64,000 nucleotides of DNA from Ananas comosus (Eukaryota > Streptophyta > Magnoliopsida > Poales > Bromeliaceae). The position numbers and the translations under genes are program-made. The stretch is taken from assembly GCF_001540865.1 (NCBI RefSeq), contig NC_033629.1, positions 12,239,607-12,303,606 of the forward strand. The letters run 5' to 3'. This document shows positions 1-12,640 of this stretch, one piece after another (the first letter of the stretch is position 1; every line of letters begins with the position of its first letter). The notes beneath the pieces are model-generated. The model ran no database searches. It saw only the letters and a program-made list of their open reading frames with translations, and was not told the origin of the DNA.

Positions 1-2924
1 TCTGCAGCTTCTCTTTCCAAGCGCTCTTGTTCTTCTCTCCTTTGACGCTCTCTCGCCTATTTCATTTTTGCATAGGTTGGCAAATAAGCCAAAAGAGAAA
101 GAAAAAAAAGAGAAATAGTGGCACAGATCTCTCAGAAGGTGGATACATATCATACCACCTATGAGGTCTATGAAAACTATTATGACAGTGGTGGTAGAAA
201 CACAATTCAAAAGGTAAAGTATATTACACCAGGGCTTCCCAATCTTTTAAGAAGGTTTTAGCTCGGTCCCAACCTTTCAATTGTAACAATTAGGTTGCTG
301 ATCTTCACAAAGGTTTATAATCTCATTCTTATTAAGATCCTCCGTTAGAGCCCTTGTATGATCGCTATGTGGCAAGTCCAAAAATTTTGTATGCAGAAGT
401 TGATGACAAGTATGTTGCTATTTCTGTCTAATATGATGAACGAATGTAAATCAATTATGCATGATTGCAATAAAATCCAAACATTAGCGACCCAATTAGA
501 AACTAAAAGGTCAGGAAACCAAAGTAAAACAACGTGGGGACCTCTTTTGCAATTTAACCTCAAATTTTGCAAATGCAAAGAAGTAAACATACTTGATCAG
601 CTTCAAGTGCTGCTCTATATGCAGCATCTTGCTCCTCTCTCAAACGCTGGTTATTACGCCGCTCCTCGGCCTCTAGTCTTGCGGCTATTAAGGATGGAGA
701 GTGCTCTTCAACCACCCTCTGAAGGATTGTGAGCATCTCTTCAGGAGATTTAGGCCCCTCAATCTTAAAATGGTTAATATTATCAGTCAAAGGACTAATT
801 ATAGACTTCATAATAACAAGCTACATATATAACAGGAAAATATGCAAGATAGACAGCTTATATAAAGAATCACAAAAAGAAGAAATGGAACGAGAAACAG
901 AATCCCACTCTTAACAAATAAAGAAAAACTTTATGTGCAAGGATTTAACCATGAACAATCATAAATTATAGGAAACCTGTCCGTATCTATAGTTGAAACA
1001 ATCCTGTTCAAACATTGCATATCAACTAGCTCAAGACCCTAATCCAATCCAAGCCTGACCATTTACATGCCTATGGGAAAGCTTAATTTGCTCAAGAGGT
1101 GAAGCTAATTTTTCAGAACTAAAAGGAAGATATTAAATACACTAGCACAGCAGTACTATAAAGGCATAGTTAGTTACCAGCACAACTTTTAGCAGAAAGT
1201 GTCACTTTGTATATCTTACAGTAATCTAACTGATGGAGGAGGCCTAAAACTAAAAACCAATAGTACGATAAACCAAACTACAATAATGTCTCTTACCACC
1301 AAGTTTATAATTAACCAGCCAAAAATTATTCTTTTCCACCTTGGTAAGCCTACAGCCAACATATGATGTATTGCAAGTAAAAAAGCTTCACCTAAGCAAC
1401 ACCATTAATTGTTCCTCTATTCAAATTCTTTGCCTTTCAAATAACCACCAAGGCACCAACCCTATATCTGAACCTTCTATAATGCATAACGATCAGACAA
1501 AAGATTCACAAATTTTTCAGGGGAAATAAATCATGATTAAATGAAGTAACTCTGTTGTCTACTATATCCCTATTCCTCGACTCGGCATAACATGGAAGAC
1601 AACTCTTTCCATCTTAAGACCCAAACCAGAACTCTCAACAACTCCAATGCATTTCCTTAACCTCACAAATCAAAAGGTCAAATAGATCTAGGACCTGTTC
1701 AGCCTGCTAGCAGCACTCGAGAAGGTTTGTCCAATTAAGTTGTTTGCAAAAGCCCTAATGGATTTTTTTCGGAACTTTTATTTTTAAGACACAAAAGCTC
1801 ATCTCTTATTCCTGTCAGCTATACTCCAAACCCCTAGACTTTTTCTTGTGCCCTGCATCTTCTACTTCTCGATTAGAGAAACTGTTTTACAAGCAGTTAG
1901 CACTTCCCCGAATAGCTATTAGTTTGAGTTCCTTTTCAAATAGCTCTACTCAAATAACAATTTTACAGGAGCTCCAGCAAGAACAGGCCTCAAAATTCAT
2001 TACATCAGAAGTTCTTAACAACATGCTTATGATAAATGTACCAGCAATCATTAAAGAATTATTAGAACTCTACCCTTACCAACATAAAGCTAATTTGGGA
2101 AGAGAAGAGGGGAAAAAAACAAATAGACTACTTGTGCAAACCTGCTGAAGGAGAGCAATCCGCTGGTTGGTAGAGGCCATGACGACGGCGCAGAAGGGGA
2201 ATCGCGAAGCCTTGAGGCTGTTGCTCATCTTGAAGCCCTCGGTCCTCCGTATGCTCCCTCCCCACGCCACGAAGTTCTCGTTCACGAACGCCGCCACGAC
2301 GGGCGAGCAGAGGCTCCCCGCGCAGAAGGCGGGTACGTCCGGGTGGTCCGGCGAGTGGAGGTAGACGAAGAGCAGCTTGTACTCGCGCTGCGACCGCTGG
2401 AGCGCGTCCATGAACCCCTCCGCCACGAACCGCGGCGCCGGGGCCCCGTCGCCCGCCGCGAAGTCGCGCTCGAAGGCGGCGACGAAGTCCGCGGCCTCGG
2501 CGGCGGAGGCGGAGAGGGCGATGAGGCGGTCGGAGTCGCCGGCGCCGGGGCGGGGGAGGGCGAGGCCGAGGAGGTTGAGGGAGCGGGAGAGGACGGCGCC
2601 TGCCATCCAGGCGCCGAGGCCGACGGCTCCGGTGACGAGGCCGACGCCCCCGGAGACGACGTAAAAGGGGAGGGTCACGAGCTTCCACGCGAGTCCCGGA
2701 GGGGCCGGATCAGCGGCGGCGGCGGTGGAAGTGGTGGTGGTGGCGGCGGCGGCGGCGATGGTGGAGGTGGGAGGGGGAGGGGGATTGGAGGAGGAGGTGA
2801 AGGAGGAGACGGCGAGCTCGAGGTCCCAGTTGTGGGCGGAGAGGATCTCGGCGCAGAGATCGGGGTCGTCGAGGCCCGTGATGGCCTGGAAATAGGCCAC
2901 CTTGTCGCTTGAGCCCTCCGCCAT
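1..2924 (-). CDS. PUX10: PUX10-like UBX-domain protein (5' part, runs off left edge)
   Basis: Exons on the minus strand are 2142-2924, 593-763 and 1-56; all are phase 0 and the last continues outside the window. The start is the ATG at 2924. Seen in the protein: an N-terminal UBA-like region (about residues 9-42, with AITGLDDPDLCAEILSAHNW), a low-complexity Pro/Ala/Thr linker, a long hydrophobic stretch (about 80-115), a UAS/thioredoxin-like domain (about 145-270), then a highly charged Arg/Glu coiled coil. The C-terminal UBX domain should lie beyond position 1. This order matches plant PUX10, whose Arabidopsis member sits on lipid droplets through the hydrophobic segment and recruits CDC48 to extract ubiquitinated oleosins; that role is known for the family, not shown here. 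Exon 1 is extremely GC-rich, as in many monocot genes. Intron 1 (764-2141) holds nothing I can name. PUX-family membership is more certain than the exact paralogue. Confidence 0.88.
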
Positions 2925-2944
2925 GGGCTATGCTGTCGAAGAAC

Positions 2945-2970
2945 GGTTAGGGTTAGGGTTAGGGTTAGGG
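2945..2970. promoter_or_regulatory. Telomere-like motif array in the 5' leader of the PUX10-like gene
   Basis: Four perfect TTAGGG units (2947-2970), preceded by GG, lie 20-45 bases upstream of the ATG at 2924. Read with the gene they are CCCTAA repeats. Short telo-boxes are common in plant 5' leaders of growth-related genes. A regulatory role here is inference. Confidence 0.55.
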
Positions 2971-3155
2971 TTTCGGAGAAGAAGAAGAAGAAGAAGAGGA
3001 GAGAGAGGAGATGGTGTGTTTTTATTGGTTAGGATGGATGAAAATAATAATAATAACAGAGTGGGAAGGAATGGGAAAGGATCTCTTTCTAGAGAAGACG
3101 CTGAAAAAGAGAAGTTGCCTCGGAAAGGGGTAATATGAGAGATTTTTTTTTCCAT

Positions 3156-4432
3156 TTTAGGCCCCCAAAACTTTTACTTCTATTTATTTTGGCCCTCCTT
3201 CTTTTATAGTAAATTTAATGCCTCCTCCTGAAATTTTATAAATTTATCAAATTAGTTCATTTATATTTCAACTTAAACAAAGATTCACCAAAAAAATATA
3301 TATATATTGTAATTTATAGCTTTATAAGGATAATAATGATATTGATCATTTCAAATAAAAATATGCATGATATTTTCTAAATTTTGAAGGGTATGTTTGA
3401 AATTCCCCCTAAATGTTAAATTTTAGTTTGCAATCCTTTATTGTATATATATATACGGATTTAAAGAATATTTACAAGAGTTTAAAGAATATTAAGCTTA
3501 TTTTAAATGAATGGAAACTAAAAGAAACTTTCATACAATTTTGAAATCTATACAGAATTTAATCCTAGATAAATCATATGAAAAACCTCAAATAACCCTT
3601 TCTAGTTTAATGCATTTGCAATGTACTACCCTCTACTTTCATTTGGTTTATGATATAGTTGTATATCATGATTATCATTTTCACTTTATTTCATTAATGG
3701 TGCACTAGAAATGATTTACAAAGCCAGCATTTTAAGTTATCTTTTAATTAACTTACTCGGCATAATTTCTTTTTCATGTGATTAGAGATAAAACTTTAAT
3801 TTTTATTTTTTTAAAAAAAAATCTTGTCATTCGTTATTTTATTGAATAATATATTTAACCTACAAAATAGTTTATTTTATTCAAGAAAATGAACTAGAAA
3901 GTAGAATATATTATTCCATTCTAAACATTCAATCACATTTCTCGTTTATATTTTTTATTTATCAAAAACTACAACTTCTCGATTAAATTAAAATATATTC
4001 AAAATAAGATATTCATACCTCCAAACAAGATCTTTAACTTTGAATCAATCTCTACAATCAAATACAAGAGTCTTTGGTAGAAGTATTAGCAGTGTGATCT
4101 TGCTCTACTATATTGGCTTCAATTTTCCTACCAACTTCATGTGTTTTCCTTCTCAAGGATGCATATATTAACCAACCAAACCCTCATGAGTGGTGGCCTC
4201 CAAGAAACCTTGCTTTATGATGCTTCATGAATCAAACATATAGGACTGGAGGTTATGCATCCAAATAGTCTCGACATTCTTACGTGCATGACAGATATCA
4301 AAGACGCGCAGAATCGGTAAATGAAGTAGAAATAAATATTGACCCCATTGGATTTCCGAACATCTTACTGATCGAGAAGATCGATTTGGTAGGAAACAAC
4401 ACAAAAATAGTCATCAACATTGATCATCTTGG
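3156..4432. other. AT-rich intergenic DNA between PUX10-like and PPR genes
   Basis: No supported coding region. The stretch is AT-rich with short poly-A/T and TA runs (for example near 3297 and 3444). The right part should hold the 3' UTR of the minus-strand PPR gene that ends at 4433, and the left part the promoter of the PUX10-like gene. No transposon ends were recognised. Confidence 0.6.
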
Positions 4433-7027
4433 CTACTGAGCTATCCCAACTATGTCACTTCGTTTTCTCATATGTGAGCTCAATGTATCCAAAATAGAAT
4501 AGATTTCATCTACTTGGTTATGTGATTTATCACCTGCAAGAAACACATGAACTTTGTCTCTTACCTCAATCCAACTGCATCCTGGGCTCTTACGCATTCC
4601 TTTATCCTTAATAGTACGCCTTGTTCTCACCAGTTCATCCCTTTTCCCGGCTATAGCATATAAGTTTGCCAGCAAAACATAGTTAGCTACATTATCTCCT
4701 TCCAATTCGATGAGCCGATTCGCCACGATTTCTCCCAATTCTGTATTGCAATGAGTAACGCATCCACTTAAAAGCGAGCCCCACACCACGGAATCGGGCT
4801 TCATTGGCATGTTCTGAATAAGATCATAAGCTTCGTTTAGCCGCCCGGAACGGCTGTAAAGATCGACCATGCAAGTATAATGTTTGAGATCGGGCTTTAT
4901 GCCGTAAAATTTCATTAAATTGAAGTAAAATTGGCCTTCCTCAACTACACCACCGTGAACGCATGAAGATAAAACAGATAAAAAGGTGATCGCATCAGGT
5001 TTAATTCTATTCTCAATCAATTGATTAAATAGTGAGAGGGTTTCCTCCCGGAGCCCATGCATCGAATAACCCACGAGCATAGTATTGTATGATACCAAAT
5101 TGTGCCGCAGAATCCTATCAAATGTGAAAATTCCCAATTTTATAACCCCACATTTGCTGTACAAATCCACAAGTGCCGAACCGATATGGACATCTGAGTC
5201 ATACCCACATCTGATTGAATAAGCATGAACTTGCTTCCCTCGATCGAGAGATACCGATCTTGAACAAATCGGTATTATCATTCCTATGGTATAAATATCA
5301 GGTCTCAAATTTTCACTCAGCAACTCACCAAAGATTTGCAAACCAAATTCATTCTGACCATTCTCCATACAACCTGCAATCAATCCATTCCACGTGTAGA
5401 TGTTCGGATCGAACCCACTCTCTCTCATCATAGAAAGAAGCTCTAGAGAATAATTCAAGTTTCCAGCTTGAGCATACGCAGATATCAATACGTTCCACGT
5501 AACTGTGTTCTTATCAACAATGCAATCAAAGGCCAAATTCGCACCAGATAAATCATTGCACTGAGAGTACATTTCCACAAGTGCAGCCCCCACAAAAGGA
5601 TTTACATGAAGGCCTCTCGCTATTGCGTATGAGTGGATCTCCTTTCCCTGTCTTAATGCACCTAATGCGGCACAAGCCGCCAAAATGCTTCCCAAATTAA
5701 AGGAATCAGCTTCGATCCCTTCCACCATCTGCATGTATCTAAACATGTTTAACGCTTCATCGAACCGCTCATTGTCAACAAGACCCGAAATCATCGAATT
5801 CCATGAAATATTATCCCTCTTCACTCCATCAAGTTCCATACGATCAAACAGCTCCTTAGCCAATTCCAACTCACCATTCTCGCAATACCCAACAATCATA
5901 GTATTATAAGAAACCAAATTTCTCACTGAGAATCTCAGAAAAAGCTCTTTTGCAGTGATCATATTGCCACAGCGCCTATAAACATCGATCAATCCGTTAA
6001 TTATATAAGAATTGGAAGCGAGCCCATTTCTCACAATGTAGCCATGAATTTCCTTACCCACGTCGAGTAATTCGAGTCTCCCGCAAACAGGCAATACACT
6101 GGCCAAAGTCTGAGCATTCGGGCTAATGCCGGATTTTATCATTTGACCTAGTAGGTCAATGGCTTCTTCATCGTATTCGTTCTGAGAAAATCCACCGATC
6201 GCCGCACTCCAGGAAACGAGATTAGGCTTAACATCAGTAGACCGTCGCATTCTCTCTAGAAACTCCATTGCTTGAAAAACCAATCCATTAGAAGCACAAC
6301 CGCTTATTATTGAGTTCCACGAAACACAATCTCTCACCAGCATTCTGTCAAACACCTTTGTCGCCTCTGAAACGAACCCACACTTGCCGTACATGTCGAT
6401 TAAAGCGTTACCCACATACAAATTCGAACAAAATCCCTTCTTTATCACGAACCCATGAAGCTCCTCCCCCAGCTCCACCGACCCGAGCCCGCCGCCGCAG
6501 GCCTTGAAGACCACCGGAAACACGAAGAACTCCAGCTCGGCTGCCTCCGCCAGCAGTGCCCGGAAGAGCAGGAGCGCTTCTCCGAAGAGCCCGCGATCGG
6601 CAAAGGCGGTGACGAGCGCGAGCCACGCGTAGATGGTCCGCTGGGGCATTGCGTCGAACAGGTGGCGGGCGAGGTCGAGGCGCGAGAGCCGCGCGTACGC
6701 GGCGAGGAGCCGCGCCTCCAGGAACGCGCGGGCGCCGAAGAAGCCGCGCTTGAGGACGCGGGCGTGGATCTGACGGGCCAGGAAGGGGCAGCCGCAGGAG
6801 TCGACATCGGAGGCGAGGCCATGGAGGTGGGGAGGGGGAGGCGTTTGTGCGCGGGTTTCACGTGCGAAGAGCGAGGGTTTTGAAGGGGCGGGAGAGGAGG
6901 GTGTCGGAGGAGGCTCAACGGTCGAGTGAGGAGGGGCTTTGCACGTGCGGAAATGGCGCGGCACGTGTGGGGAGTGGATTGGAGGGGATAGAGTAGAGGA
7001 TGTCGTTGAGGTTGCTGCAGCCCACAT
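4433..7027 (-). CDS. PPR protein, PLS class with E/E+ tail
   Basis: A single uninterrupted frame of 864 codons, from the ATG at 7027 to the stop at 4433. After a Ser/Thr/Pro-rich N-terminus that looks like an organelle targeting peptide, the protein is built of about 35-residue pentatricopeptide units with typical cores (YVGNALIDMYGKCG, VSWNSIISGCASNG, NTVTWNVLISAYAQAG). It ends in an E/E+ tail (SPGCSWIEVRDKVHVFLAGD) and stops without a DYW domain. Plant PLS-class PPR proteins bind organelle transcripts one base per repeat. E/E+ members usually take part in C-to-U editing with a deaminase supplied in trans. The intronless form is typical of the family. The first 600 bases or so are much more GC-rich than the rest, as expected for a monocot 5' end. 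The target RNA and the organelle (plastid or mitochondrion) cannot be told from sequence alone. Confidence 0.93.
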   Translation of the reverse strand: MWAAATSTTSSTLSPPIHSPHVPRHFRTCKAPPHSTVEPPPTPSSPAPSKPSLFARETRAQTPPPPHLHGLASDVDSCGCPFLARQIHARVLKRGFFGARAFLEARLLAAYARLSRLDLARHLFDAMPQRTIYAWLALVTAFADRGLFGEALLLFRALLAEAAELEFFVFPVVFKACGGGLGSVELGEELHGFVIKKGFCSNLYVGNALIDMYGKCGFVSEATKVFDRMLVRDCVSWNSIISGCASNGLVFQAMEFLERMRRSTDVKPNLVSWSAAIGGFSQNEYDEEAIDLLGQMIKSGISPNAQTLASVLPVCGRLELLDVGKEIHGYIVRNGLASNSYIINGLIDVYRRCGNMITAKELFLRFSVRNLVSYNTMIVGYCENGELELAKELFDRMELDGVKRDNISWNSMISGLVDNERFDEALNMFRYMQMVEGIEADSFNLGSILAACAALGALRQGKEIHSYAIARGLHVNPFVGAALVEMYSQCNDLSGANLAFDCIVDKNTVTWNVLISAYAQAGNLNYSLELLSMMRESGFDPNIYTWNGLIAGCMENGQNEFGLQIFGELLSENLRPDIYTIGMIIPICSRSVSLDRGKQVHAYSIRCGYDSDVHIGSALVDLYSKCGVIKLGIFTFDRILRHNLVSYNTMLVGYSMHGLREETLSLFNQLIENRIKPDAITFLSVLSSCVHGGVVEEGQFYFNLMKFYGIKPDLKHYTCMVDLYSRSGRLNEAYDLIQNMPMKPDSVVWGSLLSGCVTHCNTELGEIVANRLIELEGDNVANYVLLANLYAIAGKRDELVRTRRTIKDKGMRKSPGCSWIEVRDKVHVFLAGDKSHNQVDEIYSILDTLSSHMRKRSDIVGIAQ

Positions 7028-7619
7028 GCTTTACGAAATGCATGAGATGATTATAGCAGTGCATGATGTGGAATTTTGCTGAGGGTCTTTATATACATTT
7101 CTCCCTTTTTTTTTGGTCTGTATTCTTTTTTACACAATCTTTTTGTGTTTTAAAAGTAAAAAAAAATAATAATAATAAGACTAGTATTAAAAAAAAAGAA
7201 GATACCTTTCAAATGAATAGAGTGAAAATCTTATATTTACCTATAGGCATACAGGTAGCATTGCTCATCTTCAAATATTTCCAATGATAATGCAAAAACT
7301 GTTATAAAAAGAAACACAGTATACGGATTAAAACTCTCTTTTCTACATTTAATTTACGACAACAATAACAAAAAATGTAATGTAAAATTGTACATCAAAA
7401 GCTCAAAAGATGGATACAACAAGAGACCTTTTCTTAAAGGAAATACAAAGCTTTAACCACTCAAAACATTCCTTTTGTGGCTTTGCTCTTAAATAGGGAA
7501 CCATCTGAGAGGTGGTCTACGAGTCCCGCACCAGATTATGCGGTCAAATGAATCACAAGGTCCATGTGCAAAGCCATTAACATCTATGAATTTGGATCAA
7601 CTTAGTTGTTTGAAGTGGT
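7028..7619. other. Spacer between PPR start and nuclease 3' end
   Basis: Holds the PPR promoter side (7028 to about 7150, with poly-T and poly-A runs) and, toward 7400-7619, the probable 3' UTR of the minus-strand nuclease gene. No open frame worth reporting. Confidence 0.5.
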
Positions 7620-10600
7620 TCAGTCGTTAAGCTTGCACACTGATATAAATTTCTGAACCGCGTTATGGTACTGGGTTCCCTGCATGATGTCAATAAGAAG
7701 TTGATGTGTGTTAAAAAGCTATCGATATTTCTAAAAGAATAGGGCTAGATTGCTGATTCAGTAAGACACTTCGGCGACTTTTCCTATGCCATGCGCTTGT
7801 ATAGTTCATTAAAACAATTTACTAAAATCTTGGCCTGTAGTCATTTTTAGACAGCATGAACTGTCGTTGGGAAGTACATAATGCAATTAGACGATTTAAA
7901 GAACCGACGAATGGATTCAAGAAAAGGAGTGATAATAACTATGAAAAAAATAATAATTAGGAGTACCTCCCAGTAAAGTTGGCTGCAATCGGTACATTTC
8001 CAGAACTCCAAATTTCGGTTAAAGAGACATGGAGGGATGACTTGGAACCCTTTCGAAGCTTCAATAGCTTCCTCGATAGTCAAGGGCTTCTGAATGAAGT
8101 TCCCATTGCATTTCGTACATCTCGACATGAGTTGGTCTTCTGAGATCTTCAACTGGAAGGTCTCAATCACCTGAAACAGCTAAACCAGATTAAACAGGCT
8201 TCATGAAAACATCGACTTCTTACCTCTAAAAGAAATGAATATCTTAAACAGCTACGAAGGCTTTACTTTTGTGCAGGTGTGGGTGTGTTTGTGTGGCTGT
8301 GGGCTTTTTACTTCAAATGGAAATGCATATCTTAACAACTATTAAGGCCTTGCATGTGTGTGTGTGCGTGCACTTGAATTTGTTCTGGTGCAATACTTTC
8401 CGAGCCAAAGTTTAAACAATATATTAGCCACCAGATCAAAGGAAAACTTGCGGTTTACTAATGAGAGATCTAACATTTCTTTGATATCCCTTCAAGTATA
8501 ACAAAGGATATCGAGGTTAAAAAGCAAACTAATGAAGGTCAAAATACAGTTCAGAAACTGCCCACCAGCGTACCTCAACTAGCTGGTCATTCTTGAGAAG
8601 ACTCTTTATTTTATATACTTGATTCCCTATCAAATACTGATATTTCAAGAGCTTGACATCTCGTGTTAGGAGTACCCTTTTCTCCTTGTATGCTTGATTA
8701 AGTAACTGCCTACGAATAACCAAACAAAATTCAGCAATGAATAAGAAGCACTTTTTAGTTTTATCAAAGAAAATTGTGAGTCAACAGATAAGCAAGCAAA
8801 TTGTTCTTGCTTGTATAGTGCAAACCTTGGTTCAGGTTTTTTCGAAGATGGAATAGCAGCATCAATTCCGACACATCGCAAATGCTTGGCTAGACCTTCC
8901 ACCTGAGATATCACTTTAAATTATAACGGCAATTTAACTTAACAAAGATTTGTACATAGTACAGATTTCAAATACTCCATCAAATGGTAACTCAACAAAA
9001 ACATGGCAGCTAATTGGTATTTAAGTTAATGTAGGAGCATATGAACAAAAAACTCTCACCATTACATCACACAAAAACTTTGGGCATCCGTCCCCACCAA
9101 CAAAAGGATCCCATGGTGGAGGGCCCTGCCAGTCACTGTTGTCGAGTAGTTGCTCTTTGGATTTTATATTTGTGTGCAACTGCTCTTTTCCTCTTCGTCT
9201 TGAGGGTCTAGGTTTCTTATCTGAATCTTTCAATACAATCATCTCACCATACTTCCTGATAACGTGTGTAATGCAATCTCCGTCAAAAGCGTATGAGGTG
9301 GGCAGTGTCATAGAATGGATTGAAAGATTCCCATCAGATTCAAAAGAATCTATGGTGTCTATACCATTTTCAAAAATATTTGATAATTTTGATTCCTCGA
9401 TGGTTTTATCGAGTTTAGCAGCTAAAGTGGATGCATTTCCTCTAGGGCTGGCTAGATATTTACCTGCAATAATCATTAAAAAGTTATTTTGGGAAACAGA
9501 AGGAAATGAATCTACAAATTAACATGCATTTGTATGATGAAATATGATGACGATGAGAGTTGAATTGGAGAATATTTGATTCTGAATAATTTATCTTTCA
9601 GTAGTTTCACTAGACTTAAAAAGAAGTCCATAAAACTTGATGAAATCAGTAAAAAATTATGTACATTTGTCAGATCTAAGTATTCAAAACTTCATTTGTA
9701 CAATTGCTTGACGAAATTTGATAAAGAAAAGTTCATTTTAGTGATACTACATTTTCCCAGAATTTTTCATAAAATTTGATGAGTTCACAAGCTTGACGAG
9801 TTTAATGACAAATAACATGTCAGTAAAATCTTTGTTCATGCATCTGCATAGGACAAATGGGGTTAATTTTGAGAGGTTTTTGTTTTTCCTAACTTTCAAG
9901 CCTCAATTAATCAAATTCCATGTAATATTGTCACTTGTTCACTATAAACATGGAAAATGGCAAAAACATAACAGAGTAATTTGCAAATATCCTCCTACCT
10001 ACTGGAAGTCATATAAGAAACTATAATGATAATATCAAAAAATTAATGAACAGAAATATCATATTACTATTACATTATCAGTTAGCAGACTTGTCTAATT
10101 GTTAGAACAAGTTCAAAAAATTACGAAGCTAGAAAGAGAAGGTATGTTAGGAAATTACAGGAAGGTTGATGGAGATATATACACAACAAAGAAAAAGTTC
10201 CAAACTTCCAGCAAATATACCGTCAGTGAACACTTTTTGTTCAAAGAGAGAAAATATTTCGAGCAAGTAATATGCATCAGCTGCAGCATAGAGTATCTGC
10301 TCTTCGCTTAAAGGCCGGCATGACCAGTCACTACATTGGAGTTCCTGCACCAAAATAAATATGTAAGGAAAAACCATTGCATTCAATAGTCCTTACTACA
10401 TTATATCGTCATTTCTACGGCCGATGCTGCAATTATGATAGATTGATAAGAATAACTGTCACAATAACTCAGATATGAAGCTTATTTGAATAGATCTGCA
10501 ATTTATTGAGCAGACGGAATTTTTTTTTCTTTATCTGAAAAAAGCTCTGAAAGACACAATAGAAAATTCTAGCTTATAATGAGATGAAAATGTAAGAATA

Positions 10601-10939
10601 GGGGAAAACAAATTCAACATACAACGGTCTATCGGAGTACATGACAAAAAGACACACGATACACAGATAGATAAACAATAGAGCAGGGATAAATAACATG
10701 AGATTCATTTTCTTAGAACATATAAGATCTTGAATTCTTGATACAATAGAGATAGAAAGAGTAATGGGATCAAAACCAGAACCTTAGATAGAGAAATGCC
10801 CAACAGTTCCGCACAAACAGTTGCCAAGCTTTTAGTCTCCTTTGGAAGCTTTCTTCCCATATTTTGACTATTTAGATGATGGTAAATGGTGGTAACATCC
10901 AGGAAGGGCTCCACCTGATAAATGCATCACACACACACA

Positions 10940-10971
<32 letters not shown>

Positions 10972-11039
10972 NAGATGATGGTAAATGGTGGTAACATCCA
11001 GGAAGGGCTCCACCTGATAAATGCATCACACACACACAT

Positions 11040-11082
<43 letters not shown>

Positions 11083-12250
11083 CTCTAAAGCCATTAATTT
11101 GTGGAAACTGTAAAGAAGAATGAAAGATTACGGCACTTTTTTGTCTTCTAATTTCAGCATTGCAGTGATACAACTATTTTATCAAAAAAGAAAAATAAAC
11201 ATACATGGACTTAATTCAAACTCATGTGCACACTAACTGCAAAACACTAGTAACGAACAATTTTGTGTAAAATAATGATACATTTTTATACTTGACACAA
11301 ACAGCAATTGCAAACTACAATTATCAATTCATGTGAAAAAAATTAGGTAGATTACAGACTTCTAACAAGCACTGTAATCTGCAATCACCTTTGTTTCAAA
11401 TAAGCCACTGATCTTTAATTTGTTTCAACTAGTGTTTTATTTTAATTAGACCGCTACATCAAACTTCATTCGATTTTTTCTCTTATAAAAATAGATGGTG
11501 TGATAACTAATTCAGTGGCCAACATATGAACAAAGGGCAGGGCAATGACTCGTTGGTTAAGTATCTCACAACTACTACTATAGTTCAATCAACACATCAG
11601 CACTAAAATATGATTCGACAGTTAAATCAGTAGTCCCATCATTTTCATCATATTATCATCTCCAAGAGATGATACAGCAGCTAAATCAACCAACACCAAA
11701 TCTCCGTGCTCTCATTAGAAAACTATAATAAAATTAAAAAAGGGGAAGTTTTGTGACATAAATGAAATATTTCTAAGATCAGTAATGGATAATTCACCCT
11801 ATCAAATCCAGGATCGCAACCATGGGAGGAGAAGGTGGAGGAGAGGTAGACGAGGTCCTGCTTGAACCGGAACCCTAGCTTGAGCACCTCCGGCGACTCG
11901 AACAGCTCCCTCAGGGGTTCCCACAGCGCCTCCGCCGCCACCGCGAGCAGGTCCACGATGAACACCGGCGACGACGATCCCCCTCCTCCACCTTCTCCGG
12001 CGACGGCGCGGCACGCGATCTGGAGCAGGGTGACGGGAGGGAACAACGAGGAGGAGGACGAGGGCGAGGGATCCGCGGAGGAGGAGGAGGAGGGGCGGGA
12101 GCGGCGGGGCTTCCACTCGGCGTCGAGGGCGACGGCGCGGGAGCGGCGGAGGGTGCGGCGGAGGAGGGCGAACTCCGGCGAGGCGGCGGAGGCCACCATG
12201 TGGATCTCGAAGGGATGAGGAGGCGAGGGCGCATCCCTGGCCATGGCCAT
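7620..12250 (-). CDS. DEDDy 3'-5' exonuclease with Mut7-C and zinc-ribbon domains
   Basis: Eight exons on the minus strand: 11798-12250, 10783-10914, 10221-10344, 9060-9463, 8826-8902, 8574-8709, 7967-8170 and 7620-7679. The joined frame is 1590 bases (529 residues plus stop) and every junction is GT-AG and phase-consistent. The N-terminal half is an RNase-D-like exonuclease: ExoI D43-x-E45 (VALDAEW), ExoII GFRFKQD (D132), ExoIII Y214-AAA-D218 (YAAADAYY). The C-terminal half is the Mut7-C domain (PPWDPF, VEGLAKHLRCVGID, RVLLTRDVKLL), ending in a zinc ribbon with CxxC pairs at 460/463 and 501/504. The family is related to animal MUT-7/EXD3 RNA exonucleases, so trimming of RNA 3' ends is expected; the plant substrate is unknown to me. 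The start is the first of two close ATGs (12250, 12244); the open frame reaches further upstream but reads like 5' UTR. Exon 2 has a partial copy beside the N at 10972. Confidence 0.92.
10874..11050. repeat. Duplicated flank around a single N, with (CA)n
   Basis: The stretch covering the 5' end of nuclease exon 2 and its adjoining intron (10874 to about 10971, including a CA dinucleotide run) is repeated directly after the N at 10972 (10973 to about 11050). The copies are near identical and meet at an ambiguous base, so I read this as two overlapping contig ends joined without collapsing them, not a biological duplication. A poly-A run follows at 11051-11079. Confidence 0.75.
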
Positions 12251-12279
12251 GGCGATGGCGATGGTGGGGGAAAATGGTT

Positions 12280-12288
12280 TTAGGGTTT
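12280..12288 (-). promoter_or_regulatory. Telo-box in the nuclease gene 5' leader
   Basis: The plus strand reads TTAGGGTTT, that is AAACCCTAA on the coding strand, 30 bases upstream of the start at 12250. This is the canonical plant telo-box. Function is inferred from the motif only. Confidence 0.4.
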
Positions 12289-12640
12289 CGGATTTGATTT
12301 GTTTCGGATTTTGAATACAATAAATTAAAAAAATGTGTTTAAGGAGTCGGCAATTGGCGGGGGAAAGGATGTGGACGAGTCGGCGGTTGACGAGATGGGC
12401 GCTAAAGAAAGAAAGCAAATAACTCTCTATAATTTGGTGTAGGTGAATGGAAGCCGAAACCAAATCCGCAATAATTCAATACATAAAACATTTATGGTAT
12501 TTTTCATACGCAGATTAAATAATATATTTAATCTTTTCAAATTTAAAATTTAAGTTGACATGTTTTAAAATTTATGGAACCTAAATTGTGCCATACAAAA
12601 CACAGACTCCCCAGATAAAAAAATTGTTTCATAAAAGGAG

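Noticed and set aside
2343..2912. Plus-strand 189-codon Gly/Glu-rich open frame
   Set aside because: It is antisense to the GC-rich first exon of the PUX10-like gene. GC-rich exons have few stops in any frame, and the peptide is low-complexity.
10876..11088. Open frame with His/Thr repeats
   Set aside because: A product of the CA repeat and the duplicated contig end around the N.
11723..12463. Longer N-terminal form of the nuclease starting at 12463
   Set aside because: The upstream codons (MVSASIHLHQII...) cross the telo-box leader and have no domain. The ATG at 12250 opens the conserved part.
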